Source of the DNA: Microthyrium microscopicum
Lineage: Eukaryota; Ascomycota; Dothideomycetes; Microthyriales; Microthyriaceae
DNA length: 64,000 bases
NCBI GenBank assembly: GCA_010405405.1
Contig: MU004231.1
Location: forward strand, 3,404,401 to 3,468,400
Direction: 5' to 3'
The notes beneath the pieces were generated by a model that saw only the letters and a list, made by a program, of their open reading frames with translations, was not told the DNA's origin and made no database searches. A program made the position numbers and the translations under genes. Shown here one piece after another: positions 1 to 12,331 of the stretch (positions within the stretch are counted from its first letter, which is position 1; every line of letters begins with the position of its first letter).

Positions 1-201
1 TAACTTCACGTTCTTCTGCAATTTAGAACTCGGGAAATTCATTCACACATGGATGGTGAAGTAGGTAATGAAGTTACTGTAGAGACTTCTTCCGTACTCC
101 ATTCTCTATGCCATGAGCAATCTATGTGAATTCTTGAATCTGTTTTTGAGACTGCTTGCCGAAAGCATGCCTGGTTCTTGCCCGCTTGGAAGTAACGAAA
201 A

Positions 202-632
202 GTACCTAGGTACATTTCGATTGCATATAAACCAATGCTACCAATAACAGCAACATTTGCTCTCCATCATACTCGATCAGACCACTTTAGTTGGCAAGAG
301 TTGAGTGGACTTTCGTTGGGGGCTCTGCCTCGCTACTTCTTCCTCAAAACAACCTATCTTCACTGCTTTCCTCGTTTCTATGCAGGACTGATGCTATACG
401 GGCCATCTCTGCATATTCCCTCGATAACAGTTCCATTTGCAACATAAATACGCTGCGGACAGATATACCGACAGAATCTCTACTTAGAGTTATTTGGCTA
501 ATGCGTTAGGACTGGTTTGAATTTTTCATGCAGTCCAGAATAAGGACGCGATGTCTATCTTAGAGACAATTGATGCCGCCGACCCCATATTAGCTTCGTG
601 AGTCGCATCATAAGTACCTAGGTACCTAGGTA
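202..632. repeat. Two copies of palindromic ACCTAGGT motif
   Basis: GTACCTAGGTAC occurs at 202-213, and an extended overlapping form GTACCTAGGTACCTAGGTA occurs at 614-632. Both lie in the gene-free first 900 bases. They are perfect palindromes built on ACCTAGGT. Nothing else in 1-916 supports a gene: the open frames are short and unrelated to any family I recognise. Confidence 0.5.
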
Positions 633-916
633 TGTGAGGAGTCGTGTCTGGGAGCCTTGGCTACGATTGGACTGTCCCGGTGGTTACTCATTGCTAGTCG
701 TCTGTTCTGAAGACCTTCAAGTAAATAGCAGATTGTGAGATCATGCTCAGAGTGCGTATAGGTTAACTTCGTCCAATTCTGTCACCAGTATGCCTCTTTT
801 GTCTAAAGATCAATCGTTTCGTAGTATGCAAATGTAGGTAGTCTATCTATATTTATCTTCGATTCCCAGTGCTGGCAAAAGTTTGTCTCCGAAACACTGA
901 TTTCTCGGCTGGACTT

Positions 917-2011
917 TCACAGTTTCCATACTTCCTCATGCTTCTTGGCAAGGTAGATAGTCTGGAAATGAAACCTATCTCTTAAGGACTCTTGACTAAC
1001 TGATTGCAATGAAGACTTTCTGATAAATGCGCCAGGAGGATACCCTAGTAACGGAAGCGTAATGAGATATGACGGACGTGAGGTGCGACAGCAGTTCAAA
1101 ATTGCCTCCCACTGTGAGGCATCTGACTTCCGAATTAATTGTAGGCGTATGCGAAGACCTTTGTTGGTCAACTCGAATGGCTCATCCACCCAGTTGCAAG
1201 GAACAATGTCCGCACTTGCCTTGAAACATACTGGTGACTGTGCAAAGACTCCGAGGAGAGGTAGAGGTTCCGGATTTGACATATATTGTGCAGACCAGGC
1301 AAAAATGCTTTGATCACGGGACGCTTGTATGATGTTTTCTTGAAGGCGAATAAATGCTTTAGCTAGCCCTTCTCCATAAAGAAGCGGCAGAGTGCAGTCA
1401 AATATTCCCAGTAGGCAGTATGCAGTGTCTTCTGGTTTTGTTGTTTGTCTGGTAGAGGCCCAAGACATACGTTTTGCAATACTCTTCTCATACAGAAACG
1501 AGCTTCCAGTAAGCAACACATCTTCATCAATTTTTGTGATTTTGTAAATGTTTTTCACTAGACTCTTTCGAGTACCAAACTCTTTCCATTCTCCAGAGTA
1601 GAAGCGTACAGTAGAAGGGGCTATCAGTTCCTGCAATGTCCATCCGCGAGTGAACCAGCGACTTTTGTCGAGTGAGCTTGGGTCAGCCTCATCATAGTCT
1701 TCGAGATAAGCATAACAGACAGCCGATTTCTTGTACCACTGAAACATGGAGTTGATAGCTTCAGAAAGCTCTGCGCTGGAACTTTTGTCGATTGTGCAAG
1801 TGTCGATCCAGGCATAGGAATAACCTTCGTCAGCGGCAATCTGGCAGCACTTGACGATCTTTTGATATCCTTGCTTTTCTTGACCAGTTCCATCTCTCAT
1901 CTCAGCATAGCTGACCTCTTCTGGACCCCATGTGTGCGAGAGAATGGCGTAGGCTGGGGCCTCTCCCAGAAAATACTCTAGCTGGAGGGTCTTAGTATTG
2001 ATTAGACGCAT
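917..2011 (-). CDS. HET-domain (heterokaryon incompatibility) protein
   Basis: Uninterrupted 364-residue frame. It opens with the classic HET start (RLINTKTLQLEYF) followed by YAILSHTWG at about residues 21-29. The domain continues with YAWIDTCTIDKSSSAELSEA near 66-85, the tyrosine-rich CYAYLEDY near 99-106, and the conserved RGWTLQELIAP around 122-132. These blocks define the HET family, which in filamentous fungi triggers cell death after fusion of incompatible hyphae or acts as a signalling module. After the domain comes the usual DTAYCLLGIFD and PLLYGEGLAKAFIRLQ stretch. At 364 residues it is shorter than the common 600-700 and lacks a long C-terminal repeat or effector region, but the stop is clean. 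The partner and trigger cannot be read from the sequence. Confidence 0.9.
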   Translation of the reverse strand: MRLINTKTLQLEYFLGEAPAYAILSHTWGPEEVSYAEMRDGTGQEKQGYQKIVKCCQIAADEGYSYAWIDTCTIDKSSSAELSEAINSMFQWYKKSAVCYAYLEDYDEADPSSLDKSRWFTRGWTLQELIAPSTVRFYSGEWKEFGTRKSLVKNIYKITKIDEDVLLTGSSFLYEKSIAKRMSWASTRQTTKPEDTAYCLLGIFDCTLPLLYGEGLAKAFIRLQENIIQASRDQSIFAWSAQYMSNPEPLPLLGVFAQSPVCFKASADIVPCNWVDEPFELTNKGLRIRLQLIRKSDASQWEAILNCCRTSRPSYLITLPLLGYPPGAFIRKSSLQSVSQESLRDRFHFQTIYLAKKHEEVWKL

Positions 2012-3466
2012 GGGCTTGAACGGCGTATAGAATGCTCTACTTCATAGTAGCAAGAGGCGAAAGTTGATAAATTTTTACGAAGATAGACCAGGCCATCTAG
2101 GCATCAGCCCGATCTTGGTAGGCTGAAGCATTCTGCAACCTCGTTCGGTGCCGCCTTTTTGGAAAGCACGCGCAGGAATACCAGCTACAAAGTACGTGAT
2201 TGGAGCCAGGCTTGTGGTTTTCTTTTACTTGTGCAGACATACGAATCATCATAAGTGACTTGCATATATAAGTGCATCACCATTACGCCTTTTTGAGGAA
2301 ATTTAAATAGATCGTATCGCTAGTAGTATGACCTTCTGAAAACAATAGATAATACAGAGCTATTGACACTCGTAGTTTAATCATTCAATAGGTAGTTCTT
2401 GAACTTTGAGGAATGCTGTAGGGATCTTCACCGAGCATCTCGAGTTACGACTCATGTGGTGCAACCATGGCGAAAGATTCTAAGGAGAGTTGTTGAGAAG
2501 TTGAGACTCTATTGCAATCCCGCTTGCGCTCATTGAGGTTATGGTAGAAGTGCAAATAGCATTACATAGTCGCTCCCGACGTTTGCGACCAGTCTGTTGA
2601 TCCGCTGACCAACTGCATTCGACGTGATAGGCCGGCTTTAGACAACCTTGTGGGATATCTATCTCTGAATGCTCAAAAGGAAGCCGTGGTGAACATCAAA
2701 ACCAAAAGTGGGGTAAGACTTCGGAACGGATCGTAAGCGGGCGACGACCCTTGAGTGTTTTATTGGTGTTGAGTAATAGCTGATCTGCTTCATGTTGCAC
2801 ACCTACTAGGCAAGATAAGGATTGAGGAAGCACTGCTCCTCTTTAGTCGTGGGTTGGAGAGCCAACTATTGGCTGATTTGCCTTGACTTGTAAGGCTGAA
2901 TGGGGGAACAACTTCTAGTGAGCTTGAGAATCAATGACTCTTCGTTTCAAGTAATTGAACATGTGCGCACAACTCACGATTTCTCTCTTTTTTCCCTTGC
3001 GATAAATTGCTGATAGGCTGGTAACAATTGTATTGGAGCAGCGGGTATGAGAGGGCGGTGAGAAAACTACTTCTCGAGAGAAAGTCAAGGATAGACGGGA
3101 GGCCTAACCAATCTTCTTGCAGCGCTTGGTCTAGTTGCTGAACGAACTTACGCTTTCGTACATGAATGACAGCTCAAGAGTCATTGTTGTGACACGAAAG
3201 GGTTACTTAGACTCTCTCTAATTGCTCACCATGGAATGCGGAAAATGTGTATTAAACAAAATATCGTACAAATATTGGAACATAGCATATGCTGCGAAGG
3301 GGAAATCTAGTAATGTTTAGTAGTGCTCAAAACAGACTGGCACTCCACATACGATGCTGCGGTAGACAAGAAACAAAATAAGAAATAATGGAAGCTGAAC
3401 AGGTAGACAAACATGATCCATCCAAAGTTAATGCGTCCAGAGTATTATCCATACGCAAGGATATGT
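2012..3466. other. Intergenic, no gene seen
   Basis: About 1.45 kb between two minus-strand genes. It holds only short, unconvincing frames. The part next to 2011 should contain the HET promoter; no clear TATA or operator could be fixed. Confidence 0.5.
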
Positions 3467-5350
3467 TTATGCTGACATGGAGCCTATTGATGAACCGGCG
3501 AGTGAGTCTCGGAAACGAGTCAGAGCAGCATAATCTGTCTCCCAAGCCTGGCGAAAGGGTTCTGATCGAAGCAGAAATCGAAATTCTGCAGTTTCTAGTG
3601 GGCTTCCCCTAAGACAACGGTTGAGCATGGCCTCTTCCATATGTGAAGAAAATAGTTTGTGTAGTAGCCATTTGTTGATTCTCTCATGCGTTCCATTGAA
3701 ACTGCTCAGAAGAGAGGCATCGTCCTGGAATACGTAGTCATCTATCAGAGACCTTGCGTCTGGGAGTTTCGAGAAAGGCTCAACTTCAGCTCGTGTTGAC
3801 TTCGACCCCATCTCAAGCCAGGTAAACTCGTTCCATTGCCGCGACCCCGGGTACTCAATGTCTGGAACCATATGCTTCAATATGCTAGGATGTATGTCAG
3901 TACTGGAGGATCGATAGGCCTCGTTATCGTCCCATCTAAACACGCCAGGCTGCAGATGACTGCGTAGACTTGGTGTGGGCATACGAACAGTACTTGGAAC
4001 CACTTGAGTCGGCTCTGTTTGATGTATGGCGCCAATGTAACTTGAAAATTTGTTTCCACTATCTTGCAACGAAGGCTTCAGAGCCACAGCCATATTGGAC
4101 GCATTGGAGCTATTGAGCGCTGAGCCATCGTCTTGGGAATGCGCCACTGATGAGAATATGGGCAGGTTGAAAGTCTCTGACGCTGGTCCAACGTCTGTCT
4201 CAAATGAAAAGTCTGAGGAAGTAGACTCTGATGAGCTATACCATGGATCATCCAAATTTTCAGAATAAGTGGCTTGAATCCGCTCCTGGAGCGTGGTACC
4301 TCCATCCAGTAAATCTAGCTCAAGCTTGCGTATATCAAATGATGTTCGATCAATCTCATCGTCGATTGGCCCAACTTCATCTCTAGCTGCTTGTTTCGCT
4401 TCAAAAACCCTTCGAAATTCATTCGAGTCTAGAGCAGTATTGTTAGTTGAGCTTTGCTGCATGAGATGAAGCATTTCGGTGTCAAGAAGTGCGATGTTGT
4501 CTTGCATTAATTTACGTTGCCGATGAAGCTGGTCCATGAAGGTTCGTAAGGAAATGACTCGTCTCTGTGCAAACACAAACTTCTTTATCAACCGAGTGTC
4601 TTCAAGAGGTAGCGCACGGGGAGGATCAGCGGCAGAGATCTGTTTCGTTGCAAGTAGTGGAGCAGTGGTAGCATCCGCAAGGGCTAAATCCAGAAGATTT
4701 TTGATCTCGTGGCCTGCAACTTCATCGCCAGAGAAGAGAGCATCCTTAGGCTCGACAATCTGTGAAGCACTTTCTCCAAATATTTTGTCATCATGAAATC
4801 CAGCATGTGAAGAGCGGTCTTGTCCTAATTCTTTCCCGCCAGACAAGCTAGCCACAGGCGTCGAAGGACCATCATCATTATTGCCGTCTAGGCTTGCTGT
4901 ATCAACGGAGTCCTGACACAGTATCGAAGCGGGACGAGCGGCAGTAATCTGACCATCTACTGTCCTTGTAATGAGAGACGGAGCTGGTTTCGATGGGGCA
5001 CCTCTGGAAGAATGGTCGGATAAATGGGAACTGGTTGATGAGTCCACAGTCGAACAGCGAGGTGAAGGTAGGAGTGGCCAGCTGTAATCGCTTTGTGTAC
5101 CGGGCAACAAAGTATTAGGAGTAGTGGCTAATGATTTAGAACGTGGTTTGGAGGATATAGCCACATCTTTAATTGGTATGAACAATGTAGTTTGACTCCT
5201 TGAGTGGGGCGCGCCCCTCCGTCGATCAAATCGTTTGGGTTGCGCGTTTGACGAGGTGTGGTTTGGTGTTGATGCGACGGGGCTTTTAGGAGATGTATGG
5301 GATCTTGTTCCTGGTTGCGATGTGGGTGCCTTTCTGCCCCCCATACTCAC
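3467..5350 (-). CDS. Hypothetical coiled-coil protein with disordered N-terminus
   Basis: A single open frame of 627 residues; family not recognised. The first ~240 residues are Ser/Thr/Pro-rich and probably disordered, with basic patches such as KRFDRRRG near 40-46. Residues ~250-350 are rich in Leu, Gln, Arg and Glu with heptad-like spacing and look helical or coiled-coil. A second Ser-rich linker follows. The C-terminal ~130 residues are better ordered, with aromatic and hydrophobic spacing (KWLLHKLFSSHMEEAMLNRC) and may form a folded domain. No catalytic motif, signal peptide or membrane segment is seen. The length and amino-acid use support a real gene; a scaffold or regulatory role is only a guess. 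Confidence 0.7.
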   Translation of the reverse strand: MSMGGRKAPTSQPGTRSHTSPKSPVASTPNHTSSNAQPKRFDRRRGAPHSRSQTTLFIPIKDVAISSKPRSKSLATTPNTLLPGTQSDYSWPLLPSPRCSTVDSSTSSHLSDHSSRGAPSKPAPSLITRTVDGQITAARPASILCQDSVDTASLDGNNDDGPSTPVASLSGGKELGQDRSSHAGFHDDKIFGESASQIVEPKDALFSGDEVAGHEIKNLLDLALADATTAPLLATKQISAADPPRALPLEDTRLIKKFVFAQRRVISLRTFMDQLHRQRKLMQDNIALLDTEMLHLMQQSSTNNTALDSNEFRRVFEAKQAARDEVGPIDDEIDRTSFDIRKLELDLLDGGTTLQERIQATYSENLDDPWYSSSESTSSDFSFETDVGPASETFNLPIFSSVAHSQDDGSALNSSNASNMAVALKPSLQDSGNKFSSYIGAIHQTEPTQVVPSTVRMPTPSLRSHLQPGVFRWDDNEAYRSSSTDIHPSILKHMVPDIEYPGSRQWNEFTWLEMGSKSTRAEVEPFSKLPDARSLIDDYVFQDDASLLSSFNGTHERINKWLLHKLFSSHMEEAMLNRCLRGSPLETAEFRFLLRSEPFRQAWETDYAALTRFRDSLAGSSIGSMSA

Positions 5351-6222
5351 TGCTGAGACTACATCGATGTCTGCTATTTAGAAAACCCAACAGCAAGCTT
5401 GACATAACCAAGCCAGTTCAGCGATTGTAAAATGGATGCACCAGGCCGCCCGAGAGTAAAATGAGGACGACACAGATGGGTAAGTGTCCAGATTAAAGGA
5501 CAGAACGAATAGAGTGCTTCCTTCATGTCTTTTGGTTGCCTTCTTTCGAATCAGGACGTGACAAGGCAACCAAAAATACGACGCGAGAAGCCGTGTTTTT
5601 CCGGCGTTTATGCAACGACCCCCAAACAATTTGATCCCTCGCTTTGACCTTGCAGGACGACCCCATCCTGTTGGACGCTCAATTTCCGGACGTTCGACCG
5701 GGAGAAATCTGATAGGCCCCAGGATTTCAGGAGCAGTGCGTATACCGGGCGAAATACATCTTGCCCAGCCAACTCAGGATGTCTACCTCCTCTAAGCAAT
5801 GGGCTCTGGATCCACGCACTATTAATCGCGACAAGAAGGCGTTCAGATAGGATCAAAAGAGCATGGATTACATGCAGGTATTCTGAGAGAAAAGAGTGTC
5901 TCAAGTCTAAGCGATCTAAGTTGATCGCTGTCATCGTTCTTGGGGGCATCCTATAAACTTCACTTAAGCTGTGCAGGAAAGGCTCACGAGGTTAACCGCG
6001 GACCAATAACCAAGTGGTGCAAGCATCGCTGCTGGCTGCTCTTCCGTGGCTCCCTAGGAATAAATACACGGATATTCCCATGTCCTAAACAGACGCCCTG
6101 CATCAGACCTGGGTCTTTTGGACTTTCAAGATGTGCACTTGATACCTCTCTCAGATAGGGTTAGTGCGGCTCAAAATGACTGGAGGACTTAAGATTGGAA
6201 TTGGTTCATTGGAGCATAAATA
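5351..6222. other. Intergenic flank of the AT-rich element
   Basis: About 870 bases with only short overlapping frames on both strands; a 113-codon minus-strand frame at 5608-5949 has no family resemblance. The base composition is normal up to about 6200, then drops abruptly at the terminal repeat of the transposon. Confidence 0.5.
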
Positions 6223-6265
6223 CCGAAAACTTCTGTTAAAACGCATTATGCTAGCGTGCCTATTT
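6223..6265 (+). repeat. Left terminal inverted repeat, 43 bp
   Basis: Begins CCGAAAACTTCTGTT and ends GCGTGCCTATTT. It is the reverse complement of 13840-13882 with one mismatch (A here, G in the other arm read in the same sense), which is a RIP-type change. TA immediately precedes it at 6221-6222. Confidence 0.92.
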
Positions 6266-7689
6266 AGATTAGATAAGGCTTTTTAGCTTGCGCTAGAAGG
6301 GGCAAAAAGGGTTAGGAAGAGTATTAATAGGGATAATTCTCTTCTAAATATAGATTACTTACCGTATTAACTTATTTATTAATCCTTATAAAAGCGGATA
6401 GAGATATAAAAAAGGCTTCTAAGAAACTCTTTTTAAGCTAATAACCTTAAGTTCTTAAAGCCTCTATTATAATTATTAGCCTATATAACGTCTTTATTTA
6501 GAGAATATATTATAATATAAGATAGAATTTTAAAAAAGGGAAAGATTAAAAGAATAAAGAAAAATAATTACTTTAGATAGTAATTATAAGTACTTAATCT
6601 TTTCTTATTTTCTAATAAGGACCTTAATTACTTATTAAAATAGTAAGTCTTTCTACTCTATCTTCTTAAAAAATATAAGTAAAGGAGTTTTAGCTTCTAA
6701 TAAGAATACCTACTATAAGAGTCTTTTAGAATACTTTAAATTATTACTAATATCTAAGTTATTTATATTTTAAGACATAGAAAACTCTAGCTATAGTAGT
6801 TATAGATATAATTAGTAGTAAAACTCTTATACTAGTAAAGAGAATAGAGAAGAAAGAATATTAATAGAGTATAAAAGAGTAAATCTTTATGCTTAGCTAG
6901 CAACTTGCTTAATAAATTTAGGCTTCTAGTAAATACCTTTTAGCTAAGTAAAGACTAAGTCTTAGTTACTAAATAGATAAAGATATAGAATAACTCTACT
7001 AACCTACTAATTTTATAAAGATAGCTAGATATTTTAAAATATTTTTATTAACTATTTAATGCTAGTATTACTAATAAATACTTTTAAACTAGGTTCTAAA
7101 TAGAGATAAACGTATTAATTAGACTAAGTAAGAGTTCTTCTCTTCTTTAGAAAAAGCTGTTTATAATATATTTATTTAGAAGATAACTAAAGACTATAGA
7201 GTTTCTATTAATTAGTTTAAATATAAAATTTAATAATAATAAGCTATTCTTTATACTAATTAAATTAGTAATAGCTCCTTTTTAGTAAGGCTAAACCTCT
7301 TAGCTAACTAGTACTAGCTATTCTTTTAATAATATAACATTATCTAGCGCAAAGTAGTAACCTACGTTACTTAGAAAAGGCTTCCTAATTAGAGGAACTA
7401 AATAGCTTCTTTTTACTTTTTTATTAGATAAGTCTAGCATAGTATTATTACTTCCTAAGGAGTTTATTTAAATTTATCTTAACTAAAAGATATTCTATTA
7501 TATAGTCTAATACTAGATTACTTTAAGTATAATATTAATAAAATACCTATAGGCTATAAGTATCTTACTAGCTAGGTTTATACTAAAAAAGGAGTATAAA
7601 TAGTAATCTAAACTACTACTTAGAATAGCTAGGAGAAGAGATAATTTATAGTTATACTATATATCTTTACTAATAGTATATAATAAGTT

Positions 7690-9720
7690 AAGCCCTTAAT
7701 TATCTTTAAAGAAAAGCTAATAAACGAAACTAGCTAAATTTTTAATAAGGAAGGCAAAAACTATTTAGATAAAGTTATTATTAAGTTTAATCTAACTACC
7801 TAGAGAAATAAGAAGTTAATTCTAGAGTAGCTAAATAAGTAATACTTGCTAATTATTAAAGATTATATTCATTAGTAACTATAACGCTATAAAGAAGCAA
7901 GAGATTCTTCTTTATAGCAAAAGGCTATTCATAATGCCTTTCTTAAGTTTAAAACTCTATTTAATAAATATAATACTTAGGTTTAAGATACTTCTTAACT
8001 AAAAGATTGCCTTATTATAATTAGTATATTTACTATTCTAGCTTACTACTTACTAGAATCTTTCTTAGTTATAGACTACGCTTCTTTTTATAAAGGTCCT
8101 AAAGTTAAGTAATAGTATTAATTTTATTAGACTATTATTTATATTATTCTCCCTAGAATAACTTCCTTATTATAATCTCTAAATATTAGCTATAATAAGC
8201 TTTTTAAGGCTAAAGTTATAGACTTTATAGAAGAATAGGCCTATAATAATAATCTAAATATAGATATTACTAACTAGGAAGTTAGACCTTGCTATATTCT
8301 AATTACCTTTATTATTACTAAAGTAGATAAGATATTATATATAGATAAGAAAAAGATAATTCTTTAGTTTTTTAAATATACTAGTATTTTAATTCTAGCT
8401 AATAGCTTAGGTAATCTTATATAACTAAGTATTAAAGATATTACGCCTAGGGAGCTAGACTTCTTAGACTAGAGAACTATTCTTTCTTATTATTATTAAG
8501 ATGAGGAACCTAAGTAGAATCCTTTTATACTTTATAGTAATTAACTAACTAAAGACTTTTATCTAGAAGATGATAATAATAAGGATACTCTAGTAGATTT
8601 AAGAGCACTAATTCTCTTTGCTAACTAGTAAGTATTATTCTTAGATAATACTAAAGAATCTATCTCTTATAAGAATAGCACCTTAGTAGATCTAATTTCT
8701 TTTAATAATAATAAGCTAGTTAATAAGCCTATTAATAAGCCTATTAAAGAGCCTATTAAAAAGCTCGTTAAAGAGCCTATTAATAAGCCTAATACTAAAC
8801 TATTACTAAATTTCTAGTAGTTATTTACTAATGCTAATATTAACCTTAACTTATTTAATAATCTTTAAGAACTTACCTTTAAAATAGCTATAGCTAAATT
8901 TAGTCTACTTATTACTATTAAGGGAAAAAAATAGAAGAAATAACTAGCAAAATATAAAGTACTAGCAAAATATAAGGTACTAGTAAAAGAGTCTACTACT
9001 TAACTAGCTACGAAAAGGGCTAAAAAGGCTTCTAAAAAATTAATATCTACGTATATATATAAGGGTAGCTAATCCTAACCTTTTATAATTCCTAATGACG
9101 ATATTACTACTTTATCTTAAACTAGTTTTTAGGCTTCTCTCTAGTTAGGTCCTCTTTAGCTAAGTTCTCTCTAGCTAAGTTCTCTCTAGCTAGCTCCTCT
9201 CTAGCTAGCTCCTCTTTAACTAGCTCTTTACTAGATAAATATATCTTTAGTAGTCCTCCCTTAACTATCTCTTCGTTAGTTAGCTAACTTTTAATTAAAT
9301 ATAGCTTTACCTCTAGTTCTAAATAGCTCTTAGCCCTTATCTTCCTATACTCTATAGAGTTATATACTAATAGTTAGCTCCTAATTCTAGCTAATAATAT
9401 ATTACTCTTTATTATATTAGTAGCTTACTAATAACTAGAACTATACTATAGGTAATAGGTTACCTAAAGGATATTATCCTACCTCGTTTTATTTATAGAG
9501 CTTAAACTAGTTACTTTAAGAAATATACGTAACTAGTTATTAAGCGCTTATTTAATAGGCTAATAATCTTATTCTTAAATCTAACTATAGTAGATAGTAT
9601 AATTATTATTAATAGAACTAGTTAAATAAATTATAATTCTATATTTAATCCTTATATGCTTATTAGTAGTTACTTGCTATAGTAGAAAGTATTTATTATT
9701 AATATAAAATATATATAAAG
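7690..9720 (+). pseudogene. Decayed long transposon ORF, family unknown
   Basis: Read in one plus-strand frame, this stretch gives continuous protein-like sequence interrupted almost only by TAA and TAG. That is what RIP does to glutamine codons. Segments include a helical region (ITSLLxSLNISYNKLFKAK around 8160-8210), then imperfect repeats of about four residues, NKPI/KEPI/KKLV, at about 8710-8790. A run of Leu-Gln-Leu-Ala-Pro-like units follows at about 9140-9230. I see no DDE, tyrosine-recombinase, reverse-transcriptase or helicase motif that survives. Because it lies inside the terminal repeats it probably belonged to the element. Confidence 0.5.
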
Positions 9721-11385
9721 GAGTATAATTATAGGTTATATCTAGCTAATTTAATTTTATATAAGTTTTTAAGAGCTAGGAATACCTATAAATAATTTTG
9801 CATCTACTTTACCTACTTCTTATAATTAATGCTATTAAATCTACGTTCCTATTAATTAAGTTAGTAAAGAACTAATAATAGAGAGATTAATAAACGTTAA
9901 TAAATCTAAAGCTAAGATTAGTCCTAAAAAGAGCTAGGGAAGGATACTTTAGGAAACCTAGAAAGAGAAAGAAAAGAAGCCTTAGAATTATCTTATAAAG
10001 CTAATCTTAAAAAATATTCTATATAAATTATAAATTTAGTCTAGAACGTAAAGTATCTAAAGTTAGTAAGTTAAAGGAAATTTATTATATAATTATAGGT
10101 ACTTAGTAATTAGCAGAAGAGCTAAAGAACTATATAAGTTTAAACTAATAATTAGTCTAGAAATCCGCCTTAGTACGGAACGTTTATATTAAGATCTAAT
10201 AACTTCTATATTTACTAGTATTAAGATTAGTATTTTACTATTCTTATCTTTTCTCTTTTATTAAGGACATAAATAACGTAAAACGTTAATATTTCTACTT
10301 ACTCCCTTAAAGACCTTAGTATAGGTCTATAATTCTTAGTAATAGTTTATATAAAGTAACGTAAAATATAAAGGAGCCCTTCTTAGTATAATACGTAAAG
10401 TACTACTATCTACTAATTCTTATAATTACTACTTTATATATTTATATTCTTATTCTAAGTTTTATAATTATAACGTTTAGCTGCTAAGGAATATATAATA
10501 TTTAAATACTTAGTATATTATATATGCTTAGATAGACTTATAAATATAAAAAGTATCTACTAGCTTAAAATATTTAATTATATTCTAATATCTAAATTAA
10601 ATAAAAAGCCTTTCTTAATTCTTTCTATTTATAAATATAAGTCCTTAGTATAAGTATAATACTAAAGTATAGACTACCTAATTATTATATATTTATAAAA
10701 GAATTATACTTTAAATTAAGACCTTAAAACTAATATTAACTTAATAAAGACTAATAAATCTATTATAAGTATAATACTAATTAAAGTATAGATCTTTAAC
10801 TTCTTATATTAGTATAATAATAAGTTTATATAAAGCTTTTTAGTATATTACTTTATTTACGTTTTACTTTTAGATTAACGTATTCTATATTACTACTAAA
10901 CTAGTATTATAAGTAGTTTCTAAATACTTAGATAGCCTTAAAAAGATAATAAGTAAGACTAAACTAATCCTAGTTATTACTTTATAAGTATCTAAAGGAA
11001 TTAAGCTAAAGATAGCTATTAATTTTAAATTATATTAAAATATATTTTAAAACTAGCATCTATAGCTATATAGCTATAGATATAGAATTATAGTTACTAA
11101 ATTTACTAGAAATACTAACTTTAATACTTATATTATAGTTCTTTTTATCTTAAACTTACGTTATAAATAAGTAAGAACTAGTAATTTCTATAGCTTTCCT
11201 TTCTAATAACTAAGGCTACTAATATTAGTACTATTTACTAATCCTTTTTATCTATAACGTATATTATAAAGTACTAATAATTAATAAATTCCTAATACTT
11301 TTATCTTTAATAATTATTTACTAAGTATCTAGAAACTAAATAATAAAAAGAAAAAAATAAACTAATATTTATTTCTTTAAGGAAT
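9721..11385 (+). other. AT-rich element interior with further decayed frames
   Basis: Plus-strand reading continues to give protein-like stretches with TAA/TAG interruptions (for example around 10240-10330 and 10850-11000), possibly a second ORF or the C-terminal half of the first. No domain could be identified. Confidence 0.35.
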
Positions 11386-11610
11386 ATGTCGCCCCTATAT
11401 TTTATACTTAAAAACTAAGTAAAAATAAACCCTTATAAAATCTTTAGATATGCCGCCCCTATATTTTATACTTAGAAACTAAGTAAAAATAAACCTTTAT
11501 AAAATCTCTAGATATACCGCCTCTATATTTTATACTTAGAAACTAAGTAAAAATAAACCTTTATAAAATCTCTAGATATATCGCTTTTATATTTTATACT
11601 TAAGTAGACT
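11386..11610 (+). repeat. 64-bp tandem repeat, about 3.5 copies
   Basis: Units start at 11386, 11450, 11514 and 11578, an exact 64-bp period. Each begins with an ATGTCGCC-like tract followed by CTATATTTTATACTTA. Copies differ mainly by C/T and G/A changes, the expected RIP transitions, so the array predates mutation. The last copy breaks off near 11610. Confidence 0.9.
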
Positions 11611-12331
11611 TAATGTAAATAGAAAGTACTAAAATATAATTTTATTTTATCTTTTAAGATAAATAAAATATAACTAATATAGAGTATTTATAATACTTAT
11701 AAGTAGAACTAAACTACTTTTTTCTTAAGTAGTTTTACTACTTACTTAGGTAGATTTAATTATTAAAGATTAATATATTACCTAGTAATCTTATAAAGAA
11801 AGTAGAATAAAATATAGTCCTAATATTAATATTAAGCTAACTAATAAAAGTTAACTAATAAGAAAATAACTTTTAAGAAAAAGTATTTCTTATAAAAATA
11901 TAAATATTTATTTCTAAGCTACCTTAAAAGGGTAAACTATAAAATATATTATATTCTTTACTAAAGACTCTAAAAAAGTTTTAGAAGTAATCTAGTAGCT
12001 AATATTATTAGGCTAGCTAGATAGTAGATTCTTATCTACTTCTTATATAAAGCTTTATAATTATATTAACTATAAGCTATATATAAAATCTAACTTAATA
12101 ATAAACTATTCTAAACTTAGGTCTAGTTTATAGTAACTAGTCTAGCTAATGCTAGATCTAGTAGAAATATATCTAATCTCTAAAAAATTAAGACTTAGTA
12201 AATATATCTCTAAACTATAGCTAAGAATAGAATTTACTTAAGAATTAACTAGAATTACTATAAGAATTAGTAAGTATAATTACTAATCTTATAAAATCCT
12301 AGCTAAATTCTTATCTTTTTTATAAAGTAGC

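Noticed and set aside
6300-11600. Retrotransposon (reverse transcriptase/integrase) in the AT-rich block
   Set aside because: No RT YxDD, RNase H or integrase pattern found, and the ends are inverted, not direct, repeats.
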